In this document: positions 21,656 to 34,622 of the stretch, piece by piece
Layout: every line of letters starts with the position of its first letter
How positions within the stretch are numbered: position 1 is the stretch's first letter
Assembly (NCBI RefSeq): GCF_000213175.1
Contig: NW_009799101.1
Coordinates: forward strand, 4,028,011-4,092,010
Reading direction: 5' to 3'
Source of the DNA: Neurospora tetrasperma FGSC 2508
Taxonomy: Eukaryota; Ascomycota; Sordariomycetes; Sordariales; Sordariaceae
DNA length: 64,000 nucleotides
Notes under the pieces: generated by a model
Told to the model about the DNA's origin: nothing
The model's database searches: none
What the model saw: only the letters and a program-made list of their open reading frames with translations
Translations under genes and position numbers: made by a program

Positions 21656-23424
21656 ATGGCAACAAACGGTAATGTTAATCACAGCGACCAGTACGCAGCG
21701 CCCAGCTCGACAACCGAGGCCCCCGCCACTGCTTCCACCACTTCCCAGACCCAGAACCAGACCCTGCCCAAGGATGAGGTCGGCTGGTACTTCGTCGAGC
21801 AATACTACACCACTCTGAGCAAGAACCCCGAGAAGCTCCACGTGCGTCCAATTGATCCCACCCTGAGCTCCTACTGAGCTATGGCTTACTGTTTTTGCAG
21901 CTCTTCTACGGCAAGAAGTCCCAGTTCGTCTACGGTCAGGAGGCCGAGGTCTCCTCCGTTTCCTATGGCAGACAGGTGAGTCGTCTTCGCTCCTACCCCT
22001 TCTCCTATTGGACCCACATGTCATCATATGCTGACTCCCAAGTACAGGGCATCCAGGAGCGCATCAAGGGACTCGATTTCCAGGACTGCAAGGTCCGCAT
22101 CTCGAATGTCGATTCGCAAGGCTCCGGCGACAACATCGTTATCCAGGTCATCGGCGAGACCTCCAACAAGGGCGCCGAGCCCAAGAAGTTCGTCCAGACT
22201 TTCGTCCTTGCCCAGCAGCCCTCTGGCTACTTCGTTCTGAACGACATGCTCCGCTACATCAAGGAGGAGGGTGAAGAGGAGGTCGAGGAGCCCGCCCAGG
22301 AGGCTGCTGCTGCTCCTGAGGAGGAGACTCCCGCTCAGCCTGAGGCTCCTGTCGAGGCCGCCCCTGAACCTGTCGAGGAGGCCAAGCAGCCCGAGCCGGA
22401 GGCTGCCGAGCTTGATGCCAGCGCTGTTGACCAGAAGCTTGAGGAGGCTGCTGAGGAGGAGACGCCCGCTGCTCCCGTCGAGGCCGCCCCTGAGCCTGTC
22501 GAGGAGGCCAAGCAGCCTGAGCCAGAGGCTGCCCCCGAGCAGACTGCCGAGCCGGAGAAAATTGTTGAGGAGATCACCGAGGAGGAAGTTAAGAAGCCTG
22601 AGGAGCCCAAGGCCCCTACGCCCACTCCTGCCCCTGCTGCTGCTCCTCGCGCGGCTGCTCCCCCTGCTGCCGAGCCCGAGAAGCCCAAGGAGCCTCCCAA
22701 GCCCAAGACCTGGGCCAACCTGGTCGCTGTTGCTGCCGGCCCCAAGCCTGTTGTTCCTCTGACCAAGGCCGCTACTCCTGCGGTTCCTGCCCAGACCCGC
22801 GCCGCTGCCCCCGCGGCCGCTCAGCAGCCCGCCGCTGCTCCTCAGGCTGCCGAGACCGCTGCCGCCCCTAAGGAGCAGGCCAACGAGTGGCAAACCGCTG
22901 AGACCAAGCGCCAAAGTCGTCCCCAGTCCACGATCGCCAGCGCCGAGAAGGAGACCGCTATGGCCTACATCAAGTATGTCACGGAGAAGGTCAAGGAAGA
23001 GGACCTCAAGGGTCTCTTGAGCAGCTTCGGCGAGCTCGTCTACTTTGACATCAACCGCACCAAGGTATGTTACATTGCTCATGCTATTCGCTGATATGAA
23101 TGGAAATTGACAACCTCTTAGAACTGCGCTTTCGTTGAATTCAAGACCCAAGCCGGTTACAACGCTGCCGTTGCCGCCAACCCCCACACCGTCAACGGCG
23201 AGAACATTGTTGTTGAGCAGCGTCGCCCCAAGTCTACCGCCTTCGGTGGTAGCAACTACGGTTCCGCTAACCGTGGCGGCGCTGCTGGACGTGGCCGTGG
23301 TGGCTTCGAGGGTGGTCGCTCTGGCAGCCAGAGCGGCGGCCGCGGTGGATTCGGTGGCCAGTCTCGTGGCCGCGGCGGAGCCAACCGTGGCCGTGCCCCT
23401 ACTGCTCAAACCCCTACCGCCTAG
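21656..23424 (+). CDS. G3BP-like RNA-binding protein (NTF2 domain + RRM + RGG)
   Basis: Exons 21656-21841, 21901-21975, 22048-23064 and 23122-23424, all phase-0 junctions, give 526 residues. An NTF2-like domain (about 35-155) starts GWYFVEQYYTTLSKNPEKLH and continues LFYGKKSQF. A long Glu/Ala/Pro-rich acidic linker follows. Then comes an RRM with AYIKYVTEKVKEEDLK, LVYFDINRTK and CAFVEFKT, the last being RNP1. The C-terminus is a Gly/Arg-rich RGG tail. This order is that of G3BP/Nxt3, stress-granule proteins that bind Ubp3/USP10-type deubiquitinases. The linker contains a duplicated block, PVEAAPEPVEEAKQPEPEA, encoded at about 22350 and 22478. Codon use is strongly C-ending, suggesting high expression. 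Stop TAG, then TGA after two codons. Confidence 0.93.
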
Positions 23425-26400
23425 GTGGCGTGAAGGGTTGACCAGAAGGTCACAGTCGATATTGCCTAAAAACTCGTCGCATTGCCCAGTGTGATGATTG
23501 ATAAAATTTATCAAACGATATATATGGTTGTTCCTCTCGCTTGCGGATGGGCTGGAGTTGTTTGGAAGGTTAGGAAAAGACCTGAAGACAAAAGGAGGCA
23601 CAAAATTCGTCTTCGGTGGGAATGATTGCCGCGACCATAAACGGGAAATGACTTTCATTTTTTTGGGAGGAGATAGGCCAGGAAGAGAGGGCTACGACGC
23701 ATCCATATTCAGGCTTGTTTCTTATCTTTTTTGTGTGGGCGGACAGGGTCCCAATACGGTTGTGTGGTGTTTGGTTGCGTTTTTATGCTTGGAGTTTCGG
23801 AGCGATCATGCATATACAAAATCTTCACCACTTGCATTTCTTCCCATTTCAGCTTTCCCGGAACGTCTTCGTCTTGTGTTGCTGTGTTCTGGCCTCATGC
23901 TTGGGAAGCTGTCAAGTAGTAGGCGCGTATCATTCAGTATCAAACCCCAAGAGGAAAAATGGCGTGAGGTTATTTAACAGAGGTCACAGCTGCAGTTGAA
24001 AGCTTTCACTACAAGTCATGACCCCAACAAAAGAGGTGGGAGACCCAACAAAAGAGGTGGGAGATTCAACAAGCCAGCAGGTAGATAGTATCTGCCAGCC
24101 ATCGTGAGCTTGTGGTTTTCCAAATCACGCCTTTCGTTTGGTAAAGCCGGACGAGTATATCCACAATTCCCCTTTCAATATTCAGCTTCAAGTCTAATCT
24201 AACATCTGACCCTTATAACATGGATAGGGCTTTGGCGCGTTTTTTTTTTAACCTGATCAGCCTGCTTACATTACTACTTAACTACGCCTGTTGGTGAGAT
24301 TTCTTGGCCGGCGTCTATGTCGAGCACATTCAGGTCAATGATCGTGGGCGTAAGAAACGGCCTGAAATTGTGAGGTCTCAAACTTTGTTATCATAAGCAT
24401 CAGGCCGAGACTAAACAGCATGTAGATTCGTGTCACAATATGACCACTGTCAGCATACTCCGTAGTTTATACTCTCCTCCCCAGTCTATACCTCACGAAA
24501 TATGCCGTTCGAAACCCTTAAACTCTTTCCAGCATCCAGACTCCGATCCCCTCCGCTGCCAACTCTTCGCCATGACTCTCCCAGAGCCCCATGCTATATT
24601 GCGATGTGGTACGTATGTATGGGGCAACACATAGACTCTCCGTTGTCAACTCAACCACCACAACCTCCCACCGCAAAATGAACTACAAGGAGTGAGACCT
24701 GGGAACAGAGATAGGAGGAGACACAGAGACAGACACAGCGCCCAACTAATAATACAAATCCCAATAACCTCCCTCGACAGCTCTCTCTCTCCGCCACTTC
24801 CTTTCCCTGCACACGCCACCTAGAGCCGAACGCCATCTCCATCATCATCAGCATCTGGATTGTCTGGACCTACACCAACAAATCCAACAAGAACGAAGAA
24901 TCCTACCAGATTTAGCTCTCAGACTAAATTTGAGTCAGACAATGAAAGTCCTCGTCTAGTTATGGCCGACAGATCTACAAAACGAATACAGCACGAGGCC
25001 CTTTGTAGGATAACTATCAAAAAGACTGGGATGTTCGCCATGGAGGAGGGATATCAAATGACGACATGGAAAATGGATCAAGTCTTAAACAAATGGCTTG
25101 AGGGTTGTGCGGGTCAAAATCAAAAGCGTCGTTCGTCATTGCTGGTTACAACCAAGCACCAGCACCAACATCAGGGTCACGATATCATGATGATTTGTGA
25201 AGATAGAAATCGCCTAATGTGTTGAGGCCCGTTAGAGGGAAGGGGGCATGCATTGTACATACATTTGTCTTTTTGAGTGAGGCTTATTGTGATGGGGTCG
25301 TTGGTGGAGAGATCATGTTGATGGAGGCATTTTTTCGAGTTTTTGTTTTTTCAGTTATTTTTTTTTCCCCCCATTAATAGGTACTTAACTAGGTCTTTAT
25401 TGTGACACGGTTGATGTGCTTTTTACTTCTCAACCACCACTTCAAGGACCAGCCGAACTTTGGACCTTCTGGGCTCATGACACACTCGTTCCTTCTTGGT
25501 TTTTGTCAAAACAACAGCGTATAGTTGAGGATATGTACGTATGTATGTAAACTGATTTGAGGCCTACGTGCATGGTTATATGATGTACCATACACGTCAG
25601 TTGAGTCGCTATTAGGAAGGAATGTAAGCCTAAAAGAAAACCTACTACCTATTCAGGAAGGTGAAGAAGAAGTGGTCCGGTCCGGTAACTTGGTACGTAC
25701 GTACGGGTGGACTCCGTTTTCTCCATCTTCCGAAAGTTGGGATTTCGGTCGGTTGGCGCGGTTCCAAGCAGGGTCTCCGGTGACGGAGGTTATTTTTGAT
25801 ATTCATGCCCAATATGTATCCGTCGGACCACCAGGTTGGAGTGTCCTTCTCAATCTGGTAGAGTCAATGTAAGAAATGGACATTCGCAAGTGGTCACAGG
25901 ATGGTGGTTTACGATGGGAAAGAAGAGATAAGGGAAAGACTGACAGGTCAGATACACCAGACACTTCAGAAGTTGCGAAATACGCGCGGCTATTGGGATC
26001 AGTAGTAGGTCGTACGAGATTTTAACCCAGAACCAACAGTCAAGAGGTGGGGTTAGTCCTGCGCTTCAAGTTCCATAGGATCAAGATGTGGTGCTCGTGT
26101 TACACGAAGACGTACGCAGTAAGACAGGAGGAGTGCTGGTAGGGTACCCTTCTTTTTGTGTAGTGGTTAGACGTGACCTTTTTGGACCAGAAGCGGATCC
26201 TGTACCCCGAAGGAAGGTGACTTCCAAGATATCTTCATAGGTGGGTGCACTGTCTGCTTGTTCTTAGCACTTGCTGGTTACCAGTAAGATGCCCAAGATG
26301 CTTTGGTCAACCTACGGGAGTATAATGTCACCCCTTATGATTTCCTCAAAGAAGAACCGCATTACAGTTGGATTTCGGCCTTTGTACGGAGCATAGAGCT

Positions 26401-29400
26401 CTCCGCGTCTCCAAGGCGGAGAATGACGCCATCTGTGGTTGAATCACAAGTCTCTCGTGGTTTATAAGTCGTCGACTCGGTCTTTTTAGAGGGACGAATC
26501 CGATAACGAGGCTTTACTGGTGTACCTATGCTGCCTGTGCTTCTGCCAGCCTGACTAACAGTCATAACGATTCTTTGCCACCAATGACCGAGAATCGAGC
26601 AGCTTATAGCGGTAACCTGCTGAATCAGTCAGCCACTGGCGGCTTGAGTGGTGGTATGCAGGGTACTGCTCAAGGGAGGGTAAACTTCAATCCAGCGAAA
26701 GGAAGTTATCTCCAGGTACTGCTGTTCTGAGAAGGTCAATGGAATGCGCGCCAGCCTCTTCAAGTTCCAAAATATAACAGAGCTGAGAGGCGGAGGACAC
26801 GGCTCGGGCTCCGCTTGATGTTTGACCATGCTGGATCTTTTGACCGTACCAAGTAATTGGAGAGTCTGACCATTGACCGAATTTAGAAGGTCGAAGTCCG
26901 GGTATAGGACGACAGAGTAAGACAACGCGTCCGTCATGATAATCCTTGACAGTTTGTCGACAGGAAACAGAAAGTGACGGCCGACGGAGACTTGAAATTG
27001 CAAGACAGCTATCATAAACAACCCTTTTCTGACTCTGAGGTATGGTTCGCTCGTATTTTAATTTGACACTCGGACGTCCCAGGGTCCCTGGAACCCTAGA
27101 TGTTTGATCACGGGAAAGGACGTATTGGTATCACAAGGGCGTTCCCCGTCGACTTTCGAGCTGTGTGGCCTCACGGCGCTGGCGTAGCCTGGTAGCCCTG
27201 TTGTGGCACCCGGTCTCGGGAGCTAAGAGGGGACCGGGGCAGCCACGTGTGATGCCAAAGGGCAACTCGAACGGGGTTCCACGTCTGTCAAATACTGATG
27301 GCGACGACACCATCATGGCACTGAATCCGAGGTTATCTCGTTTTGGCTGTGCCCCTGTTCCTGCATTGAAATGGAGAAGGATGGACTTGTGGGTGTCAAC
27401 TTTGACTGTGTTTGCTGCATATAACAGTCAACTGAAGAGGTATGTGGCCATTCAACCCGTGTGGACACAAACTTGAGGGGATTCGTGAGTCTTGGCCCAC
27501 TGCGGTAGTCTCCAATCGATCTTGACGTAGAGTTCTGCTGATCTGGACGATCTCCTTTATGATCTCCGGTCGGCCAACGGAGATGCCTGGTTTGTTCTTG
27601 CTCTGATCGATGCCCGTCTAGCCCATGTTAGAAGGAGCAACTGCCGTAACCAATCTGGCTGTGGTAAAGAGTGACATTGAGGTTGGGTATACATAAACAG
27701 AGCGGCACCCGGATCGGCACGCTATTTGACCTAGTCAGGCAGGAGCAAGTGTTATGTATGAGTCGTGATAAACACAACATAAGCAACTCTGCAGTTGGTA
27801 ACCCAACACGTCGAGTGACTCCCGTCTGTCAGCACGCCCGGTGAAGCCCCCAGAGTTGCCGACACCGGAGTGTCAATCCATTCTTGCCTCTTTTTGAGTC
27901 GTTAACGCCGAACAGCAGCTGCCGGTAGTTGACGCCAACCTGTCAACAGGGGCGCTTGCGTGCTTTTGCTGCTATCGCGGGGAAGGAAGGATGGCAAGGC
28001 ACTCCCTGGATGTGAAGTCAAGTAGTTGTCAGATTATAGCCCGATCAGCAGTAGGTTGCGAGGATGGTATGCCCGGTTCTCCGCCCAGACAAATCATTTC
28101 ATTCCTCTGTTCGATGTTGAAGGCCGGAGATTGAACCGGAGCACATTTATGGCCGTTGTCATTTGTGCCTCCCGCACCATCAACTAAAATCGGAATCCGG
28201 AAGGCATCTTGGCATTCAATAAGCCAAGAAGCAGAAGAAGCGACCTTCCCATTCTCTTCGGGTTTTATTTTGGAAATTGCGAGCGAGATGCGGGTGATCT
28301 TTTTTAGCATGACAGGCAGGGGCGAATCTGGAGACCACTGCATCCAAGGGCCAAAATCGATTTGATAGAGAGCCCGACATCAAGGTCCTCAGGGTCCACA
28401 GTACCCATGCCAGACCACCATGTCAGTCCTGCCACCGATAAACGCATCCCGTCGTTGAAACCCCCGACAGCAACATTGGGAATGGGGGTTCGAAGTGACA
28501 ATTGGAATGGAGACCTTTATGTCCGGCGCAGCGCTGAGAGACGGCATTCCATCTGAAGCTGACAGGACGCAGCAGATTTTGGCTTGAATGTGCCAACAGC
28601 ATTCGGGTCAGCACAGGACTCGGAGAGAAACCCGTGAGCTTGTTGACCGAGAAATGGATTGTCGCAAACACTCCCACCTTCCAAAACGAGAACGAGACAT
28701 TGGCATTTCAACCAAACGAGAAGGTCTGGCCAGGGGTCCCACCCCTACCACAGTAAAATAGGCAGCCCTCACTGGCTTGACTGGCTCTGAATTTCCAGCA
28801 TTTCAGCCTTATTCGGTCGAGCCGGCCGTCCACAACAACACAAAAGACTCGACTGGACTGAAACCGAGGCAGGGGAGGTGTGAAACAGTGGAAAGTTGAC
28901 TGCAGGAGATATCTCTCATTTGATCCAGCACTCCGACTCGGACGCCTTCCAGAGACGAAGTAAATCTTGAAAAGAGAATCGGGACGGTCAACCACAGAGG
29001 GCCTCAATTTGTCAAAAACGACCCACGTCCCCAATGCCCAGCCTGAAACAAAACTCCTCGGCTGCCTTCTCGATTGGGATGTTCCAGTCGTTTTCTGGCG
29101 CAGCTGAGGTCACGGCCGGGGTCGCACAGAACTAAATTGCGTCCAACTTCCAGGATACCGCCAAGAGATGGAGATGCGGATTGCAGCGAAAATAAATAAA
29201 AAAAACATACCTCGGCCGGCAACACCTGCGATGACGGATGCCATATTCTCAGGCTTCAATGACTACCTAGGAAGCCGGCCGACTGAATGTGTTCCCAAAG
29301 CGAACAACAAGCCGGATCACTCCCTCTCTCATGGTGAACGGAACTGGATGCAGTGAACTCCCCGGTCGGCGGTAGAAATACTGCCCGCGGAAATGGCTCG

Positions 29401-31771
29401 AGCGTCTGTGGTGATGTCTCTGGCGTTCTCTTCAAAAGCACCTCCCTGGAACAGCCTAGCGTGCCATGCGCAAAGTGGATCATCCGCTTGAAGCCAAAGC
29501 TATCATTGGCTGGATGGCGCGGTGTGTCCAATGATAGACGGCCAGCTGGGGCCGCTACGGCTGTGGAAGGCAAGAGGTGCAGTGGGGCCGAGACGCAGAC
29601 CATGCGAGCTAAAACGATCGTTCAATATATTTGGTTAAAACTTTCAAAGTGAACTAGACGAGCTTGGAAACTGAAGACGATGAAGTGTTTCGCCGCGTCA
29701 TGCGTCTCGGAAACAAACTGAAAGTCCCTGTTGGTTGTCCGATCTCGCTTTTACGTTTTGTTTCCTCTTCGTCTTGCATATAGAGACGTCGGTCAACGAT
29801 CGATGGACACCTGCAACTGCAAGCCAGTTGTTGTTGCCGCTTTATGCTTCACAGACAGATCCGGGCCATTCAACATCACGCGTTTGAAAACTCAGCTGCT
29901 GGACATCCTCTCTGCTTTGTCAAAGTCTCAAGGTTCAGTAGTCTCAAGCATGGTTCATGGGACTTGGTGTGCATAAGATCAGATCATCATCATGATGGCG
30001 ATTCGTACGGCCGTTGCAAGCCGTTCGTTGATGGATCCTCTGCCACTGGTGCTTCCTTGCCTGGACGGGAAAAAGAAGAAAAACGGCGAACCTCTTTCGG
30101 ACTTGGCCATACTAATACTAAATGCTGAGCTGAGATGGTTTGGCAATGCGCGTCCAGTGTTCCTTCCTTACGGGACCGCAGTGAGAGGTGGAAGGCGTGG
30201 GCTGCTTGGACCGATCGAGTCCTCGGTGCTTCTTGGGGCTCGTTTGGAAACGAGGCGATTCCCTACTTAGGTACTTACCTACCTAAACCATTATGCGTGC
30301 TCTTTGACTTTCAGCCCCTTCGTTAGGTGAACCAAGAGGGCATTGCCAAGACGCCCAGGAAACGTGGAAAGCCCGCCCGGTCGAGGGTAGTGGAGGGGGG
30401 CCCTCAAGGGGAAAACCGAAGTAGGGGGTGAGAGAGAGAGATTCGATATTGGGAACCGCTTTCCAGTTTCCACCAGAGCCCCCTGTCTTTTGCATCTCCC
30501 GCACTCAATCAACCCGGGCCGGACGGTTAGCTGAGGTAGAAAGTGGAAAGGTTGTACCTCCCCGTCCTGTGTCCCAGTTAGGCACACTCGACTAAAGTAC
30601 ACTACGTCTACAGCCCGAGCCACAGTCACCACACTACTATTCTAGTCTAGTTCGTGGCAGGTTTAGGTTTGTTTCTCTGGATGGAAGCTCCTCCTTGCCT
30701 CGCTGCACTGCACTTTCCACCTCACTGCTACTTTCCTCCACCACCTTTTTCATGCTCACTTTGCTCCCAGCTCCGTATTTCGCACAACCCGACACAATTC
30801 AAACTGCTCTGCCGAGTCCCGTCTTGCCCGTCTTTTTGCCCATCCATCCGTCTTTCTTTCGCCCTTTCCACTCTTCTCTTCCGGCCCCGGGCAAGCCCTG
30901 ACTGACTCTAGAAAACTTACCTTACCACTGCCCTCTTCTTCCGTTTCTTCAATACACTACATACCAATTTCACCCCTGCCACATTGTTAGTATCTGGCTT
31001 GGCTTCGGATGGATCTGACCGTTTCCTTCCTTATTCCTTCGATACTTGTGCCGCGTTTTTGACGACAACCTGGATTACCTCATATCGATTCCCTCCTTTA
31101 GACTGAATTTCCTAGGTGCCTCTCCGCGACCTCCGTCTTTCTCTATCGCGCGTCTCAAGCTGGCTTTTATACCAGCACACACACCCAGAGCACCCGTCTC
31201 ATGCGCCTCCACCCTCCGTCGGACACGGTCTCTCTATGCTAAGCTTTTCCCACCCCGACGATCACTCCACAGAGTCACACCTCCCCACACTGCCACCCAA
31301 GCTCAGCGCCTTCACACCCAAGAAGCAACTTGAACAAAGGCGACTGTCGGTTCTGCCCGTGTCTATCTGTCGCTCCCATCCACCTCTCGGGCCGCTGCAT
31401 CAACTACCTGTTGGGTTCCAATTCCTGGGAGAAATAATTCTTGCCAAGCGAAGGATTACGACTTTTGTTGTCTCACCTCTGTTTCGCTTGGATCCAGTTC
31501 TCTTTGATCGCAAGTTATCACTACCTGGCACGGGGCTGGGCAACATGCCAGAAAGCACGGATTAGGAAGGAGGAAGCCAACAGCAAACGACCGACGGACG
31601 GATTCCTTGGATCGCTTCCAGGCGGTGACAACGGCCCCTTGACGATACTGGTCTAGCAAACCCCGCCGACAGACGGATAGGCGGATTGGGAATTCATAGG
31701 TAGCCAGGCCTGTCAAAGTTGAAGCACACGTTGTGCACTCGCCCACACGGAGAGCGGGAAGGTGGCGACTC
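23425..31771. other. 8.3-kb gene-poor region
   Basis: No convincing coding gene is visible in more than 8 kb. The longest frames are about 120 codons, lie on both strands and lack any family features. One starts at a TTG (24860) and another at 26629-27021 on the minus strand. GC content is near that of the surroundings, so this is not the AT-rich signature of RIP-mutated repeats, and no terminal repeats or transposase-like frames were seen. The final part (about 30600-31770) is pyrimidine-rich and probably holds the promoter and a long leader of the PH-domain gene. Noncoding transcripts or regulatory DNA remain possible. Confidence 0.5.
24023..24064 (+). repeat. 21-bp tandem duplication
   Basis: Two identical, directly adjacent 21-bp copies with core CCCAACAAAAGAGGTGGGAG, followed by a decayed partial third start (TTCAACAAG). 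It lies in noncoding DNA about 600 bp past the G3BP-like gene. Confidence 0.85.
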
Positions 31772-33055
31772 ATGGATTCCAGCGATGCCTTCTCGCAGCA
31801 CACCGTCGGCGATGAGGCGTCGCAGCGCCCGCGCCGCATGTCGATGGAGGAGGATTTGTTCTATCGGGACCTCATGACCTCACGACCGGCGAACCCACCT
31901 AGTTATGAGACGGCCATGAAGTCCGCCATGGCCGCGCAAAGGCGCGCACTGGCCGCGGCGCAGCAGGGTTCGAAGCCGGTCGCTCCTCCAGAAGATGTGC
32001 TGCCCAAGTACTCATGTGATGTGATTGCGGAAGGCGTGTTTATGAGGAAGATGGAAATCGAGCATACGATCAAACGCGCCGAGGTTCGCAATTGGCAGAT
32101 GGTTTACGTCGAGCTGAGGGGGACTGCACTCAACATCTACTCGGTTAAGAAGGAACGAACATGGTTTTCATCGAGACCGGACGGCCCCGATATCTCGCCA
32201 GATAGTCCTCCATGGGTCAAGAAGGGTTCTTTGGAAAAGAGTTACAGTCTACAGCATGCGGATGCCGGAATTGCCGCAGATTACAGAAAGTGCGTTTACA
32301 TGTCTTGACATGGTTGAAGTCTTGATGGCTGACACAACAGCAGGCGGCGCCATGTCATCCGTTTACGAGCAGAAACGGATCAATTTCTACTATCATGTGT
32401 CGAGCTCAAGACCTTTGTCAAGTGGCTTGATTGCATCTTTGCCGCTATCAACATCGCGGCACCTATCGATGAGCGAGACTTCCCTCGGGATCAAAGTATA
32501 CCGCGACTTCAAAGGATACGATGGCTTCGGGGGGAAAGGCCGACTCCCGAAGACAACATCAGCGGCTTTCAAAGGTTGAACGAGAGGAGGCAAAGTACTG
32601 CGTCAAGTAGGAGTGGTGAGGAGGATGAGGAAAACGACAGAAACGGGATAAACAGTACAGCACGGCCACCAACGATACACGAAGAAGAGAACGAGCGCGG
32701 AAGCCAGGGGCAGAACGACTTTGCAGCATTTGGGCGAGGAGGCATCGGTCAACATCCGATAGTAGGCCGGCTATCGACAACATCGTATCCGAACGAGAAT
32801 GTCGACCCAGACACGGGAAAATGGCGGCCGAGACAAATATGGACCGAGACGCACGATCATCTTTACGCTAAGCTCTGTTATTCGGTCTTGCTGTTCAAGA
32901 GTCCACGGAAAAGCAACTACATCATCTCCAACGGCAAGCGATGGTACGTGGACTGGGCCACAGGGCGGATGGTACGCGTGCTACCTCCAGCATACGGAGA
33001 GGTCGACTTATTCGGCCCATGGCAGATCATTCGGGCGGAAAACAGACTTCTCTGA
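31772..33055 (+). CDS. PH-domain protein, conserved fungal, function unknown
   Basis: Exons 31772-32289 and 32344-33055 give 409 residues (410 if the alternative acceptor at 32340 is used). A pleckstrin-homology fold is suggested by EGVFMRKMEIEHTIKRAEVR, WQMVYVELRGTALNIY, then after the intron RHVIRLRAETDQFLL and FVKWLDCIFAAI, which ends in the typical Trp helix. A charged Ser/Glu/Asn linker follows. The C-terminal block around SPRKSNYIISNGKRWYVDW looks folded and conserved. Proteins of this plan in filamentous fungi are uncharacterised; PH domains commonly bind phosphoinositides or proteins at membranes. The ATG at 31772 follows a long pyrimidine-rich leader with several small upstream frames. 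The acceptor sequence CAACAGCAG allows NAGNAG splicing. Stop TGA. Confidence 0.8.
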
Positions 33056-34622
33056 AAGGTCATCGAAACGAAAAAATTGGGGGATGCGGGCCCGGTCGCC
33101 GTATCGGGCTTGGTTGTTGTTGTGATATTGCCTTACTTTTATCATATACCCATTTCCTTTGTGACTTTTCATTTATCGCCATCATCATACTTGGGTTAGC
33201 GGACTGACTGAGCGGCTGGAGTGGCATATACCTGCATTGATCTTCATCGATCCGTTTGCATTTACTGGAAGCATAAGAAAGAGACTGCGAATTCGGAGCT
33301 CGCAAGTTTTTCGACCACATTTTCCTTGCTATACCAATACCACATTGTTGTTTCTTGGAAAGGGAAGGGGGGTTGGCTACTGGAGTTTGGCATCGTGTTT
33401 TGATGGTTGATGGGGCTGACGGATGGCAGCAGCTGTGGGCAAAGGGATTCGATGCTTGTCCCTGACAAAACTGTTCAGTTGAGACCCAGTTGGCTTGCCG
33501 AAGGGTTGTACGAACAAGTTGCATACGTTATAGTCAGTATATAGACCTTGGGCATACTTCTATTACGCACCTAAGTCTTCATTATATCTTCAAACCCAAA
33601 TTCTAGGCAGTTCCTGGATGGTAACATTTTTTTAAAAGACAAGCCAATGTGTTTTCGTATTTATTTAATTCCTAACATGTTTGAGTAACAGCCTTCCTGG
33701 AATACAGCAAGCGGTATTAGACTATTCGTATTCGGTTTATTGCTACGACCGCTCGCGTCAGGTTGCCAGGTGGCTAATGGCCCGCCAAGGCTACGGCCAG
33801 GGGTTTCCATCATTTTCTTTATGAACGAGCCATGACACAGGATGAAACATCGTATTTGATGAAACATCGTTTCTGATCTTGTCTGCTAGTTTGCATTGCG
33901 TTGGTTTGCCGGCATTACTAGACATCAGATTCAAAGCTCTTGTAATGGGTAGACAACACTTGGCTTGGCTTAGTTGACTATGCCTATACACTACTATTGA
34001 TGTATACACGTATGTAGCTTGATATAACCATTGTTATACCGCGTTCTCAAGTACATCGATTTAGAGGTCAATATCACCAACTACCTAGTCTTCTTGACGA
34101 GTGTGATATCATATGTGCCCGACAATGACGAGGAAACATGTTTCCAGCCGAGAATCGCTTCACCTCCTAAAACCTAGCGCCACCGTCTCAGACAGTCTGA
34201 ACCAAGCGTGACATGACCAGTAGGTACAGGTAGTTTGTTTCCTAGGTACCGACTTCATGACGGCCGAAATCTGGATAACTCTAGCCCCTAATCCAGGTTG
34301 TCTCCGTGTTTGCGAAAGAGAGCGGTGGATGATGAGATGAATTAACTCCCGGACGTCATGTTGGTCTGACATGCCCCAACCAGATCATAAGCACTGTGAC
34401 TAACCCCAAGTTAACTCTAGTCGAAGTCATTTTCCTCCGCTGCTTCCGTTCTTCTCGTCTCAACTTTTCTTTTCTCCCGTAATCCTTGATCTCTTTTCCA
34501 TCCCTTTCAACCGACACTCGCACCCTCTTTCTCCCTCTTTCCTCCTCTGTCAATCCACGCCCGAAACTTATATATCACAGTAACTCTTCGCCCATTCCAC
34601 CAACCCCCTTCCTTACCTTACC
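33056..34622. other. Convergent intergenic region between PH and Nnf1 genes
   Basis: About 1.5 kb holding two 3' UTRs and AT-richer sequence (33600-34050). Only short frames without protein character are present. No RNA gene was recognised. Confidence 0.5.

Noticed and set aside
22024-23658. Minus-strand open frame of 544 codons
   Set aside because: It is antisense to the G3BP-like gene. The strong C-ending codon bias and Glu/Ala/Pro repeats of the real gene leave the opposite frame free of stops; its Leu/Gly/Ser-rich translation is an artefact.
24860-25225. 121-codon frame
   Set aside because: Starts with TTG, has no ATG for 34 residues, no domain and no codon bias.
23425-31771. Transposon or viral remnant as explanation of the gene-poor interval
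   Set aside because: No terminal repeats, transposase or polymerase motifs, target-site duplications or AT-rich RIP signature were visible.
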